A DNA stretch of 64,000 bases from Solanum dulcamara (GCF_947179165.1 NC_077240.1:80736001-80800000), one strand, 5' to 3'; counted from the stretch's first letter, positions 25,547-38,463 are shown. Notes: a model not told the origin generated them from the sequence alone. Made by a program: numbers and translations.

Positions 25547-28500
25547 ATGGGTTCGTTTAGCACAAACTTGTTCTTCTTCGTCTGTATATTACCATTTGTA
25601 TTAACAAGTTTTCGATACAATTCATTGGCTGTAGAAGAGACCCATTTGAGATCTGAAACTGAGTTGCTAATTCGTCAGCTTCTTGAATCGGCGAAGCAGC
25701 CGGAGTTTTTCGATTGGTTAAAAAGGGTTCGAAGAAGAATCCATGAGTACCCAGAATTAGCTTTTGAAGAATACAAAACGAGTCAATTAGTTCGTGATGA
25801 GCTGGATTCGCTGGGGATTGAGTATGTATCGCCAGTAGCGAAAACGGGTCTGGTTGGAACTGTCGGGTCGGGTCATCAACCATGGTTCGGTTTGAGAGCT
25901 GATATGGATGCTCTCCCTATGCAGGTAATCAATCACTTTTCTCCAGTTTCCAAGTTGGGGTTTTTTGCCGACCCTTTTCTTATTTTGTTCGTTTGGTGAA
26001 GTTTTGGATTAACTTTATCTCATGTTTGATTTGACGTATTAGCTAGTCGACCATTTGTACTATAATGATAGGATTAATATCTCATATAGAAGAAGGTAGG
26101 AATAAAATAAGGCATAATACATACTAGAACTTGATATGCACAAGTCGGTGCTAAAACTTGTATAGAGTTGAACAAGTGGACGTATGCGTCCTACTTGGCA
26201 TACTACGTGGCAATTCGTGTTCTTCGCAGCATACTTTGTGTATTATGTCACATAGGACGCGTGTGTCTACTTGTTCAATTTTATACAATTTCAAATTTTT
26301 ATTTATGCACACTCAAAGTTGGAGAACATAGATGTCAGATGAGGCCAAGTTAAAGAGTGTATTTATGTATTATGTTATAAAATGATTCCATGAGATATCT
26401 TTGCTTATCCTATACCGTGTACCAAACGACACCAATTGTTAAGCATTTTTACTAGTGCAACAAGGGCGTTTTTGTTTTTTTTTCTCAATTATTCCTTTAA
26501 CGTTAATTTAGAATAGTATAGTGAAAAAGGAATGGCTTTTGGAATGATAAGTTTGAAGTGTTCTTGAGCCTAAATAGGCTTGGAGAATAAAAGTGGTTTG
26601 CACACAATTGTGGTAGTGTACTTGATAGTACAAGTAATGTTCTAATTAAATGTAATGTAGTGATTAGAGAGGTGGAAATCAGTCTCCTTCAGTACCAGAT
26701 GAGAGATTTTTAGTCACTCTTTATAGTTTGAACTTGGAAGGTCTAGCAATTAAGAAATCCTATTTAAGATTCTGGTGCTAACTCTGTCCGCCAAAGCTTA
26801 GTAGATGGGAAGAAATCACCTAATAATTATAACCTTCGCTAGGCTCTGAACTTGTGTTGGTGTAAGATAGCGGGTACCCTGTGAAATTAGTCGCAGGCTG
26901 ACTAGACACCACAACTATCAAAAGAAAAAGTTTATGACGTTAAGCAATGAAGAATTTATTTGCTTAATGCTTAAAGAGCCATTTTGAATCCTCACTAGTA
27001 TCTAATTTGTAAGCTCAAGTCACTGCTGGTTACTTATTTTCACATCATTTATTTTCCTTTTCTGGAATTAATCCTTGTTTAGTGAGTCCATGCATTATCA
27101 CTTCTAGTGGCGTTGTTGTACAAAAACGCCTCTTTTGAAACCAATATAACATGTTGAAATCGTAAATTTTCTGGCTTATTTGTTGAACTGCCAATTTTAG
27201 GCAACTGAAGGTAATTATATGATGCCTTAGTTTCTGTATGAAGGTTTTACCTCCAAAGTGCCATGTATCTGTTCTTTCATACTTGTTGCTCGGATAGATA
27301 ACTAGATTTCCATGCATGATGCTTTTTTGAAACTGGTAAACAGAGATAAGGCAGATGGTGAGAAGAACTTCAAATTTGTTAGTACAAAATATGCATCTGA
27401 TAACTTCTGTTCTAGTTTGGTGATCATTACTCAGAAGTCACAACATCAGTATTTCACAAGTCCTCGCATGTGACCCCAATCTTCACCTTTAATCGGAGAA
27501 GGAACAGAACGATCATCAAAATGCACTCCCATTTCCATCATTTACTTTCTCAGTTTGCTCCTTGTTGAATTGTTTGTGCTAATAGAAACTTGAAAGAAGT
27601 CTTCTGATGAGTGAATCAAAGCATTAATTTGAAGGAATTGGTAGATTCGGAGTACAAAAGCAAGATCAATGGCAAAATGCATGCCTGCGGCCATGATGCT
27701 CATGTCACCATGCTGCTTGGAGCAGCTAGATTGCTTCAAAATAGAAGGGACAAGTTGAAGGTAAGAAATATTGCTATTGTTTTGGCTTTTGATACAAACT
27801 ATGTTCCGTCTTCGTCTAAAGTCAATAAGTTGATATGGGTGATGTTGCACTCTGAACTGTAGGGCACGGTTAAGCTAGTCTTCCAGCCTGCAGAAGAAGG
27901 CTATGCTGGAGCCTCCTATATGATAGAAGAAGGAGCATTAGATGGGGTTAAAGCAATATTTGGCATGCATGTCTCGCCATTTGTGCCCACTGGTATTATT
28001 GATTCAAGACCTGGTCCTATTATGGCTGGTGCAGGAAGGTTTACAGCAATAATGCAAGGGAAAGGCGGACATGCAGCAGCACCACATAAAACTAAGGATC
28101 CAATTCTTGCTGTTTCTATGGCAGTTCTTGCACTCCAACAACTTATTTCTCGAGAAACTGATCCTCTTGAGTCTAGGGTATGGTTTGCTCTGACTCCAAA
28201 CAGTCAAAACAATGATTGTATTTCTTTGTTCAGAATCGAAGGGGAGCGTTGGAGTAACGGTAAAGTTATCTCCGTGTGACCTATAGGTCACGGGTTCGAG
28301 CCGTGGAAGCAGCCACTAATGCTTGCATTAGGGTAGGTTGTCTACATCACACCCCTTGGGATGCGGACATTCCCCGGACCCTGTTAATGCGGGATGCTTT
28401 GTGCACCAGGCTGCCCTTTTTTACTCCGTTCAGAATCCGGGATTCCATGAAGCAGGATCTAATTTTTGTTTCTGCTTATGCGCAATTACATGCAGGTTGT

Positions 28501-29540
28501 CTCAGTTGCATTCGTAAATGGTGGTGAGGCTGGAAATGTAATCCCTGAAACTGTAAAGTTTGGTGGAACATTCCGGTTCATGACGTTTGAGGGTCATTCG
28601 TATCTTAAGCAAAGGATCAAAGAGGTATCCACTAGAGTTTCGCCGCTACTAATAGCGTGTCTGATCAAGCTTTTGGGAAGCCAAAAGTGCTTATTTTAGA
28701 AAGTTGAGGTGTTTGACCAAACATTTAGGAAGAAACTAAATGTTTTTGTGTAATATCAGAAGTTGTTTTTCAGAAGCTAAAAAAAGGTAGTTTTTCCTCG
28801 AAAATGTTTTTTGGAACCTTGGTCAATCACAAATCACTACTCTAATATAGACAAAAGTGTTTTCCAAATTGATTAGCCGAATATGAACACTACTCTCCAA
28901 AAGTACTTTCAAAACACGCAGATTCTGGAAGTTTGGTCAAACAGGCAATAAATCATCTACTCCCTTCAAAGTTTTAGATGATCGTCTTCCTTGAACTTTT
29001 TTATAAACTATAGCTTTGATAACCTCATCTGAAATATCAGGTCATAGAAGTTAAACATATCATTTTGCAGTAACTTGTGCTTTACTTTTTCAGAAATCTC
29101 AGCATTACTCATAATAAGCACTGGTTTAGATGATTAACACTGAAAATACTTACTACTCGTAGATCATCGAGACACAAGCAAGCGTACATCAATGTTCAGC
29201 CATTGTTGATTTCGGTGAGGACTTAATGAGGCCGTATCCACCAACTCTAAACGATCCCACGATGTACGAGCATGCTAAGAAAGTTGGAGAAGTCTTGCTT
29301 GGCAAGCAAAATGTGCAGTATGCCCCGATTACAATGGGTGCAGAGGACTTCAGCTTTTATTCCCAGAAGATGTCAGCTGCATTTTTTACCATTGGGGCAC
29401 AAAATAAAACGGCCGCCGCGACTGGTGTTAAAGGTTTGCACTCCCCCTACTTCACTCTTGATGAAGATGTTCTTCCAATTGGAGCAGCTCTCCATGCTGC
29501 TGTTGCCATCTCTTACTTTGATTCACATGTTCAGACATAG
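25547..29540 (+). CDS. ILR1-like IAA-amino-acid amidohydrolase, copy B
   Basis: Exons 25547-25924, 27635-27760, 27863-28177, 28496-28624 and 29163-29540 have exactly the same lengths as copy A and give 441 aa. All five metal-ligand positions, the signal peptide and the C-terminal DSHVQT are retained. Replacements seen against copy A include Gln to Pro in the IEYVSxVAK stretch, Ser to Ala in MAGxGRF, Leu to Val in AFxNGG, Ile to Thr in APIxMGAED and Ser to Ala in KTAxATG. None touches a metal ligand. The promoter differs from copy A by absence of the Tourist-like MITE and by the 302-base repeat, so expression could differ while the enzymes stay similar. Confidence 0.93.
26114..26373. mobile_element. 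MITE in intron 1 of the hydrolase, copy B
   Basis: Same insertion as 20102-20362, with a few substitutions. Termini are ATAATACATA and TATGTATTAT. Confidence 0.7.
28238..28427 (+). mobile_element. tRNA-derived SINE (Au-like) in intron 3, copy B
   Basis: Same insertion as 22206-22395, with target duplications GTTCAGAATC at 28228-28237 and 28428-28437. Here the B-box reads GGTTCGAGCC, the less mutated form. Confidence 0.8.
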
Positions 29541-29973
29541 TAGAATTACATGTTGGAGATTGAAGAATCATCCCATTTGTAAATGAAAAATGTTGTGATT
29601 TGACTTCTTTTGTTAGTAAAAATAAAAACAAGCGTACATGATGCATGACTTCTTTTTTTTTGAATGAACAAAAAAAGGTCCATGTGTAGCCACCTCTGGG
29701 CCAACCACATCCTTCGAAAGTCGAGGATGATGAGTGTTCGTCCTCTACGTTTCTCCACTTAAATATCAAACTTAGTTCGCTTGGAGCAAGGCTCGAACTT
29801 GTGATCTATGACAAGTCCCTCAACCTTTGCCAATTGAGTTTTTCTTAACTAATAATCCAAGTAACTTATTTCATCTCTGATACATCCATATATAAGCAAA
29901 TACGAACATCTTTTTTAACATTTTCATTTCCGGTTTCACTTTTGTTTTCATTCCTCTTTTGCCCTGGAATCAA

Positions 29974-31084
29974 CCATTGATGGTGTGTCAAAGATTACAC
30001 CAGAAGGGTATGCACCTACATCAGGCCTGCATGAACACAGGATGCTTCGTGCCTTTTCAATTAGTCTCATCTCACAGGAAAAGCACATTGGTCAGTATGT
30101 GAATGGTGCTGCAACACTTATTGTTACAATAACTCTTAACTTATCATGTAATTAGGGAAGAAAATAGTAAAATGAGGGTAATATGAAAGCCATTTCCTTC
30201 TCAAGAATCTCCACTAATTCTAAAATACTTTAGCTAATACCATTATAATGTGTTGAGTAATTACGCTCGTCAAGCTTTTGTTTCATCAGAGAGTTACCAT
30301 AAGCAGTCTCAGGTTCGATGCTCTGGGAATGGAGAAAATCCATATCTCAGTGTTAATTGCCGATGAGCACATTAAACTATCCTTATGTTGAGAGCTCTCA
30401 CAGCCCAAATTCAACTATCAAATACAGTTCTACCACTGAGCTAATAACCCATCGTGCAAGCCTTCCATCGAGGGTTTGCTATGCCAAGAGCAAGGAAGTG
30501 TAAGGAGCACTTCTCGTTAAATGGACCCTACGTTGTGCAAATCTGAATTAATTGAGTCTGTATAGCCCAATTAAGAGACAGCTAACAAACAGATTCAGAG
30601 TACAAGCCAATGCTGCAATATTCACCATTATAATGATTTTGTTCATCATGTAATAAGAGAAGGAAAAGAGTACAACATGACAATGTATAGCTAGATCTTG
30701 TGCTGGAAAAAAAATGTTCTTGTAAATGATTTCAACGACACTGGAAAATGGAGGGAAGCACGAATCGCGTTCCTTTTCAAGAATCTCCTATCAGACCTGT
30801 TAGCTAATTCTATAAACGCTATAGATACCAGGTTATAGCTAAATCCCACGTTAAGAGCTAGTGTAAGGGACATACATAGTTTTAGAAGTGATCAGGATAT
30901 CATAAGCTCCTGAAAATAGATACCAAAATAAGCATTTTGCTGGAAGACAAGTACGCCTCAGTCCCAAATAAGTTAGGGTTGTACTATGAGTCTCCGATTC
31001 TTCATCAGCAATCTTCTGATGACAACGAAAATTTCCTTGTCTCTTGCCCCCTGAAGCTACTGAGAGCGCCATCCACCACTGGAC
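29974..31084. other. Unique interval between the duplication and the UPF0496 gene
   Basis: No convincing coding region. A B-box-like CAGGTTCGATGCTCTGG near 30310 might mark an old tRNA-derived repeat, but its other parts were not found. The part nearest 31084 may be a 3' UTR exon of the minus-strand UPF0496 gene: a TTCCAG acceptor at 31085-31090 pairs with the GTAAGT donor at 31675-31670, just past that gene's stop. Confidence 0.4.
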
Positions 31085-31692
31085 CTGGAATGGACAAAAA
31101 TCCAGTTACATGATTGTTCACAGTCAACTAAAATTAGGCCCACAAAAATGGATTTTGAAGACACGTCGAAACTTAGCATCCTACTTAAATCTTATTTTGT
31201 GTCCATTGACTTTGCAGAAATGATTTAGATAAAGATCGACTTCTCCCATTTCATCGCGGTGTAATCTTTTTCTTTTTTTAACGTAAGTAACCATTTATCA
31301 ACACTTCTCCTCGACGATGCATCTATTAAAGCAAGGGCAATACATTGGACAAACTGATACTTCAATACTCACTAGAACTTAGCGAAAAGGCCGAGGATGT
31401 TATAATAACTGATACGACCAAGAATGATGATTATCATCAACAGTAAACAGATAATAATGTAGGAAACAAGGCACTGAAAGATCAGCACAGTGGAGGAGGG
31501 TAGTAAGTGTTTGGTCCAACAGCCTCTGTGCAATTACAATCACAGAAAAATTTCAAATAGGCGAGGTTTTTTTTTTTAAAAAAAAAATGGCAAGTTTAAC
31601 ATGCCAGAAATAATAAGATATCGAGAAGAGAAGACAAAAAAGGTACCAAAAACAAATGGAAGAAGGATTACTTACGGTATCACACGAACTAA

Positions 31693-34600
31693 TTACCCAG
31701 GATCCTGATTTTGATGAAGGAGATAGTCGAGAAGATGGCCTCTGGCCATATTTATTGCATAAAAACATAGGCACAAATGCTCCTCAAGACCCGAAAGCTC
31801 TTCCAAAAAATTGCTATGTTTCCTGTGAAGTTGCTTCACTACCTCCTGGATGGGGTATCGGTCTTTTCCTCTCTCTAGTGCAAAGCGAACAAGACGCTTG
31901 TAGAACTCCATAGCATCATATAATCGGCCCACCAAGCAATTTACTGTTTCTAAGTGATTGTGAAGGAAAAAGATCCCCTTAGTTGCATCATCCAGCTGCA
32001 CCAGATGAACCAGTTCTGCTTTTGCCATTTTTGAAGGGACGCAAGCAGAGCATATCGGGGCTGCTACAAGGGCGACAAAAGCATGAGAAGCTATAGCAAC
32101 AGCTGTTATGATCACTCCAATAGTAGCTGCAACTAAACATACGACTGAGCCTTTGGTAGCATGACGGAGAAGCTGGACCTTTGAACGTGACTTGTGTAAG
32201 AGAAGGTCAAGCTCACGCTTTAGCTGGAAGTAGCAATGACGCATATCATTGAAGCTATGGGTGTCATGTATAGGGAAGGGATTTCTGAGGCTGTCAAATT
32301 GGAGGAAGATGTCAAATGCCCAATTGCATTGAGCTTGCGAAAGGGAATGTCCAGCTGACTCCATGTCCAGAGGAAGGACATCAAGCAGCCTACAAATAGG
32401 AGCATACAAAGATCGAGCTTGCTTTACACTTTGTGAGAAACTGATACAGAGACGAGTAGTTTGCTCACTGTCATCCAAGTACTTAGCGATAAGTTGGTTT
32501 AAGGCTTCTGGTTTTATATGCAAAAGTGCCTCTTGGACGCACTCATGATTTGGTTCAAGGACATCTTCTAATTGCAGCGGCTCCTCCTGGAACTCAACTT
32601 GTGCTACCTCCACACTAAGGTCAGAAGGTTCCTCATGGTGGACCTTGGACCATATCTTGCGGTAGGAAGAAGTTTGCACTGCAAGGGTATATGCTCGTGA
32701 TAGGTTAACGGTAGGTGAAGGTTGGGAACTTGCTGTGTTATCATCAGCTAAGCCACCTGCAGTTTATTCACATGCATTTGAAGCTATCAGAATTTCAAAA
32801 ATTGCTAGAGTTCCACTCAAGCCGCTTTAGAATATGAAGCAAAAAGTTAACTGTCAACAAAAAAAAAATTGTATGTCATGCATTTAGTCAGAAAAAAGAT
32901 ACTTCTTGGGCTTTTCTACCCAATCTTTAACACCTTGGTAACCCTTAAGAAGGCAAGGAAATTTGCATCGCCAAGGGTTGCCAACAGCCATCAGCTCAGG
33001 CAAAAATCAAGCAAACAATTAAGTGACTGTAGCAGCCCTTATTTTTCCCATAGTTGTACAAACTGGGAAAGATTGTCATAATATAAGCATCAGATCTTAT
33101 TTCCGGCCGCTAACTTGAAGAAAATAATCACCTGACAGGATTCTAGCTTTCCTTTATTTTTTGAATAAATTAGAATTTCACTAATACCACATCACAATAC
33201 AACAACAACCCAGTGAAATCCCACATCGTGGGGTCTGGGGAGGGTAGAGTGTACGCAAACCTGACTCCTACCAATGTAGGACGATTGTTTCCGAAAGACC
33301 CTCGGCTCAATAAAAGTACAGAACAAGGTTAGACAAGAATATTAGAGTAAATAAATAGATAACGAAAACGGTCCAAACAATAGTATAATCAAAGCACAAA
33401 CAACAGTAGATATTATTATTGGATAATAACATAAATACCATAAATAACATACAGCAGAGTACCAGAAATCATAGTGCGGTAATACGCCTACGAATAAGGG
33501 AGAATAAAACCACTATGAACTAGCCTTCTACCCTAATGTGTGTCCTCCACACCCTCCTATCTAGGGTCATGTCCTCGGTAAGTCGTAAATGCGCCATGTC
33601 CTGTCTGATCACCTCTCCCCAATATTTCTTCGGCCTACCCCTACCTCTTCTGAAACCATCCATGGCCAGCCTCTCACATCTCCGCACTGGTGCCTCTGGG
33701 ACTCTCCTCTTCACATGTCCAAACCATCTCAGTCGCGTTTCCCGCATCTTGTCTTCCACCGAGGCCACTCCTACCTTTTCTCGAATAGCCTCATTTCTAA
33801 TCCTGTCACTCCTGGTATGCCCACACATCCATCTCAACATTCTCATCTCGGCAACCTTCATCTTTTGCACGTGGGAGACCTTAACTGGCCAACACTCTGC
33901 CCCATATAACATAGCTGGTCTAACGACCACTTTGTAGAACTTGCCCTTAAGTTGTGGTGGCACCTTCTTGTCACATAACACACCGGAGGCAAGCCTCCAT
34001 TTCATCCATCCTGCCCCAATACGGTGTGTGACATCCTCGTCGATCTCTCCGCTGTCTTGCATGATAGAACCAAGGTACTTAAAACTACTTCTCTTTTGGA
34101 TGGCTTGGTCCCCGAGCCTAACTTCCGCGCCAACCTCTTGAGGTGTCTCACTGAACTTGCACTCTAGGTACTCTGTCTTGGTTCTACTCAGCTTAAACCC
34201 CTTAGACTCCAAGGTGCGTCTCCAATCTTCCAGTTTAGCGTTAACTCCGCTACGAGTCTCATCGATGAGGACTATGTCGTCCGCAAAAAGCATACACCAT
34301 GGCACCTCACCTTGAATTTGTCGCGTCAATCCATCCATCACCAAGGCAAATAGGAATGGGCTAAGAGCTGATCCTTGATGCAACCCTATCATAACTGGGA
34401 AGTGTTCTGAGTCCCCTCCTACTGTCCTTACCCTGGTTTTGGCACCCTCGTACATGTCCTTGATCACCCTTATGTACGCTACAGGTACACCTTTAGCCTC
34501 CAAACATCTCCATAGTATCTCTCGTGGGACTTTATCGTAAGCCTTTTCCAAGTCGATGAACACCATATGCAAGTCTCTCTTCCTCTCCCTATATTGCTCC

Positions 34601-36968
34601 ATTAGTCTCCTCATAAGGTGGATGGCTTCTGTAGTTGAGCGTCCCGGCATAAATCCGAACTGGTTCTCTAAAATAGACACGCCTATCCTCACCCTCATCT
34701 CTACCACTCTTTCCCACACTTTCATAGTATGGCTTAGAAGCTTAATACCTCTATAGTTGTCACAGCTCTGGCTATCCCCTTTATTTTTGTAAAGCGGGAT
34801 CATGATGCTCGATCTCCATTCTACGGGCATCGTTGCCGTCGTAAAGATGACATTAAATAACCTAGTCAGCCATTCCAAACCTACCGAGCCCGCACTCTTC
34901 CAAAATTCTCCAGGGATCTCGTCAGGTCCGGTCGCTCTTCCCCAGCGCATCCTACGAACAGCATCCTTAACCTCATCGACCGTAATACTCCTACAACCCC
35001 CAAAATCGTGACTCCTTCCTGTATGTTCCAAATTTCCCAACACAATTTCTCTGTCCCCTTTGTCATTCAAAAGTTTATGGAAGTATGACTGCCATCTTTG
35101 TTTGATAAGGGTCTCCTCTACCAATACTTTTCCGTCTTCGTCTTTAATGCACTTCACTTGATCCACATCGCGTGCCCTTCTCTCCCGGGCCCTGGCTAGC
35201 CTGAATAATTTTCTTTCCCCACCTTTCTCTTCCAGTTCAGCATAAAGACGTTCAAAAGCTGCCATTTTCGCCGTTGCAACCGCCAACTTCGCCTCCTTCC
35301 TCGCTATCTTATACAGTTCTCCATTCGTCCACTTCTCCACCTCATCCTTGCTCTCCATCAACTTAACATACGCCACCTTCTTTGCTTCCACTTTCCCTTG
35401 CACTTCTCCATTCCACCACCAGTCCCCTCGATGCCGACTACGACTACCTGTCGAGACTCCTAGCACTTCCTTTGCTACAACCCTAATAAAACTAGCTGTC
35501 CTATCCCACATATCGTTCGCATCCCCACTACTATCCCAGGCCCCCATATCCTTCAATTTCTCTCCCATCTCAAGGGCACTAACCGTTGTCAAACTCCCCC
35601 ATCTGATTCTAGGTCGTTCTTCCCCGACCCTCCTCGTCCTTGTCATCTTTATCCCTAAATCCATCACTAAGAGCTTATGTCGGGTTGTAAGGTTGTCGAT
35701 CGGGATGACCTTACAGTCTTTGCACAAACCCTTATCATCCTTCCTGAGGAGTAAAAAATCTATCTGAGTTTTAGCCACTGAACTACGGAAGGTTACCAAG
35801 TGATCCTCCTTCTTTGGAAAACTCGAGTTGGCTATCACTAACCCGAAAGCTCTTGCGAAATCCAATAGTGCGGTTCCTCCTCCATTTCTGTCCCCGAAGC
35901 CAAAGCCCCCATGCACATCATCATACCCTCCCAAAATAGATCCGATGTGCCCATTGAAATCCCCTCCCACGACAAGCTTCTCAGTAGGTGGTATGCCTCC
36001 CACTAACTCGTCCAACTCCTCCCAAAAGCGTCTCTTATCCTCCTCGCATAAGCCCGCTTGCGGCGCATAAGCACTAATAACGTTCAACGTGATCCCTTCA
36101 ACGACCATTTTAATCGACATCATCCTATCATTGACTCTCCTAACCTCCACCACCTGATCCCTTAAATCACTGTCTATTAAAATGCCTACCCCATTTCTAT
36201 ACTTCGATTTACCAGAAAACCAAAGCTTATACCCGTCTACCTCCTTAGCTTTAGAGCCGACCCATTTTGTCTCCTGGACACAGGCTATATTAATCTTCCT
36301 CTTCTTTAGAATCTTAACCAGTTCTATGGATTTACCCGTTAACGTCCCAATGTTCCAAGAACCTATTCTCAGTCTAGACGCTCCTTTAACCCACTTACCT
36401 CTCCTTATCCTCGTCCCCGTCCATGAGCGAGAACATGACCCTAGTCTACCATCACTATCCAAAGCCACGAAAACACGCACGAACTAGTAAATTATTTTGA
36501 AAATATGTATTGGGGATATTCTACCCATATTTGATACATTCACAAAAAGGAAAAAATATATGGAGCAGCCACATTTCTATTGATCCATCACTAAATCCCT
36601 AATCTGCCTGTTCTAGTCTATGCAAGAGAGATTTCTCATCCAAATTAAATTTCTAGAACTTCTGGTTTAATCAGACGCATTTGACAAGTGCCAAATTACA
36701 AATTGTCTCCGCCACTTCCATGTGCCACACAATTTTACACATAATGTGAGTTTTATTCATTTTAAAAACTTCAATGCTTCAAACATTTCAAGCAGCATAA
36801 ATTTCAGCTAAGGGTCCAAAATAGAACCTGCCCAAAGTGACTTATAAGAGGAAAGAAAGAACCTCGTCAAACTTCCACAGCATCTAAACTCATAAGCTTA
36901 CCTTCCAAAGATGGAGATGAGCAGTTAGTTGTTGCTGTTAATGATAGCTGCCGCAGACAATGCAGCAT
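31693..36968 (-). CDS. UPF0496 (DUF677) family protein, two coding exons
   Basis: Exons complement(36968-36902) and complement(32756-31693), 67 + 1,064 nt, join in phase to 376 aa. The donor is GGAAG|GTAAGC and the acceptor CTGCAG|GTGGCT. Starting at [10 protein letters not shown] is favoured because the frame has a stop 20 codons further upstream. The body matches the plant UPF0496/DUF677 family: a long helical N-terminal half, a hydrophobic double segment (about residues 226-261, [20 protein letters not shown]), and a helical C-terminal part rich in Leu and His. The family is membrane-associated and its molecular function is unknown. The 4,145-base intron is occupied mainly by a same-strand LINE. 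A short intron just after the stop (31675-31085) is possible. Exon 1 is less certain than exon 2. Confidence 0.78.
33187..36490 (-). mobile_element. RTE-type non-LTR retrotransposon (LINE)
   Basis: On the minus strand a long open frame is followed by a 330-base 3' UTR containing GAGCCGAGGGTCTTTCGG, GCGTACACTCTACCCTCCCC and a GTTGTTGTTGTTGTA tail in place of poly(A), typical of plant RTE LINEs and of SINEs that borrow their tail. It sits inside the UPF0496 intron, in the host gene's orientation. No target duplication could be identified, and the 5' limit near 36490 is approximate. Confidence 0.85.
33520..36480 (-). CDS. LINE endonuclease-reverse transcriptase ORF (986 codons)
   Basis: An uninterrupted frame holds an apurinic-type endonuclease at its start ([10 protein letters not shown] with Asn43, QETKW with Glu70, GGDFNGHIG), then reverse transcriptase with AYDKVPRE and the FADDIV catalytic box at residues 732-737. 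The C-terminal part has LRWFGHVKR and [11 protein letters not shown], common in plant RTE elements. The frame opens after a TAG with no ATG until residue 120, inside the endonuclease. The true start is therefore either lost (5' truncation or mutation) or non-canonical. The absence of any stop in almost 3 kb suggests a young insertion. Confidence 0.85.
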   Translation of the reverse strand: MRVFVALDSDGRLGSCSRSWTGTRIRRGKWVKGASRLRIGSWNIGTLTGKSIELVKILKKRKINIACVQETKWVGSKAKEVDGYKLWFSGKSKYRNGVGILIDSDLRDQVVEVRRVNDRMMSIKMVVEGITLNVISAYAPQAGLCEEDKRRFWEELDELVGGIPPTEKLVVGGDFNGHIGSILGGYDDVHGGFGFGDRNGGGTALLDFARAFGLVIANSSFPKKEDHLVTFRSSVAKTQIDFLLLRKDDKGLCKDCKVIPIDNLTTRHKLLVMDLGIKMTRTRRVGEERPRIRWGSLTTVSALEMGEKLKDMGAWDSSGDANDMWDRTASFIRVVAKEVLGVSTGSRSRHRGDWWWNGEVQGKVEAKKVAYVKLMESKDEVEKWTNGELYKIARKEAKLAVATAKMAAFERLYAELEEKGGERKLFRLARARERRARDVDQVKCIKDEDGKVLVEETLIKQRWQSYFHKLLNDKGDREIVLGNLEHTGRSHDFGGCRSITVDEVKDAVRRMRWGRATGPDEIPGEFWKSAGSVGLEWLTRLFNVIFTTATMPVEWRSSIMIPLYKNKGDSQSCDNYRGIKLLSHTMKVWERVVEMRVRIGVSILENQFGFMPGRSTTEAIHLMRRLMEQYRERKRDLHMVFIDLEKAYDKVPREILWRCLEAKGVPVAYIRVIKDMYEGAKTRVRTVGGDSEHFPVMIGLHQGSALSPFLFALVMDGLTRQIQGEVPWCMLFADDIVLIDETRSGVNAKLEDWRRTLESKGFKLSRTKTEYLECKFSETPQEVGAEVRLGDQAIQKRSSFKYLGSIMQDSGEIDEDVTHRIGAGWMKWRLASGVLCDKKVPPQLKGKFYKVVVRPAMLYGAECWPVKVSHVQKMKVAEMRMLRWMCGHTRSDRIRNEAIREKVGVASVEDKMRETRLRWFGHVKRRVPEAPVRRCERLAMDGFRRGRGRPKKYWGEVIRQDMAHLRLTEDMTLDRRVWRTHIRVEG

Positions 36969-36984
36969 TTGTTTCCACGGAATA

Positions 36985-38463
36985 GTATTGGGTACACCGC
37001 ATAAACTTGAACCATTTGCTGATGAAACGTAGAAAGTTCAATTACAGAGCCAAAGTGCAAGCATAATCTCCAAGAGCAAACTATAACACGATTAAACAAG
37101 AAGGGTGAAATAAGTACTGAATTACGGAAATATTACAAACTAAACTAAGTACTGAGTGATGGAAAAGTTCTCCATGGAAGTAGATGAATGTGAAGGAACC
37201 TCGATAAACTTTATGAAGAAGATTTGCTTAGCTAGCAAGTGAAGTAAGCATTCATGATTTTTCCACCATGGAATAAGTATTGAAGACATAATTGTTTGAC
37301 AAAAAAAACTTGTTCACACTATCACGACAACATAATTTCTGTCAACGAGCCCTAGACAAACAAACAAGTCCAGCTGGCTAATCAGCCTAGAATTATTGTA
37401 AAACTTAGTTGATAAAATATTCGGATACAGTAGTTGAGTTTCTGTTATACAAGTTCAATTGGGTTTCACTACTGATCTGAGTCTGCTCATTTTATAAAAG
37501 AGCAAATCTAGTTGTGAATTGTACAAAATAATGTCACAGTAATCTTATCAAGATACTTATAACTCCTTTTTCCTTGTGCTTGATCTGGTAGATACTAAGC
37601 ACCAAATTAGTAAACTTAACATATCACCACCAAGCACTGTTCGCTGATAGATGGGAAGATGTCCGAGTTACTCAAGAAGCTCAAAGCTTAATACACATAA
37701 AAGTTGCTAGCCAGGTAAAGAAAATGGAGAAATCCACCTTGGATTTTCAATGGTCACAAAGATCGCGATGAGCTGATGGATATAATGAAGGTAACAATAC
37801 ACACCCTTTCTTAGTTTGGACATCTTAATCAAATTCATGAACGAGTAACATCGACTAACTTCCATTTCATCCTCAACTAGCAGCAAACAAACATTCTTTC
37901 TCGCCCCTCCTCCTTGGTTATTTTTCTTCCCCAATAATTGTTCAGAAAATCATTGAAGCAACTCACAGGTAGCAATCAATTCCTCCTAGCTCAACATATC
38001 TGTTTTTTTAATTTTCGTTCTTTCCTTTGTTTTACTAATGTATTTTTCTCCATTGCATTAGCCACATTATATAGACAAACTAACAATAAGCTTTACTACA
38101 CCTTGCAACAATTTCCAGTAATTAATAACATACCACACATTACCAATGATTCACATAATCTCATTGCCCACTCAAAAATTGAAATTAGCATTCTGCAAGA
38201 ATAAATATTTAACAAAAGAACTGATAAAAAGCTCTAATCTTGCTCACACTGAATCAAACACAAGCATAAAAATACTACCCCCAGATGAAATTCTTACCCC
38301 GAAAATAGATTTTTCCAAACACCCAAACCCCAAATGTATAGAAGATTCCCTCTCAATGCAATACTATAAAAGAAAGAAAATAAAGGACAAGAATAAATAT
38401 TTACCAAAAAATTGACAAAAAGCTCAAACTTGCTCACACTGAATCACACACAAACATGAACTC
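36985..38463. other. Interval upstream of the UPF0496 gene, no gene recognised
   Basis: Probably holds the UPF0496 5' UTR or promoter in its left part. The rest contains tandem-like stretches (CAAAAAGCTCAAA and CACACTGAATCA recur near 38230, 38415 and 38740). Open frames on either strand lack motifs and have codon use unlike coding sequence. Confidence 0.5.

Larger units (their letters stand above)
23935..29966. repeat. Tandem duplication, unit 2 (6,032 bases)
   Basis: The unit begins at GAATCAA (23935-23941) and ends before GAATCAA at 29967-29973, after which unique sequence follows. Against unit 1 it lacks the MITE of 18544-18891, and it gains a 302-base internal repeat and a short insertion near 27411. 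Confidence 0.93.

Noticed and set aside
31693..32679. Treating the UPF0496 gene as intronless from 32679
   Set aside because: The codon at 32679 is GTG and the frame continues upstream to a good acceptor at 32757-32758. A matching in-phase first exon with ATG lies at 36968-36902.
33536..36487. Many plus-strand frames of 60-140 codons
   Set aside because: All are antisense shadows of the LINE open frame.
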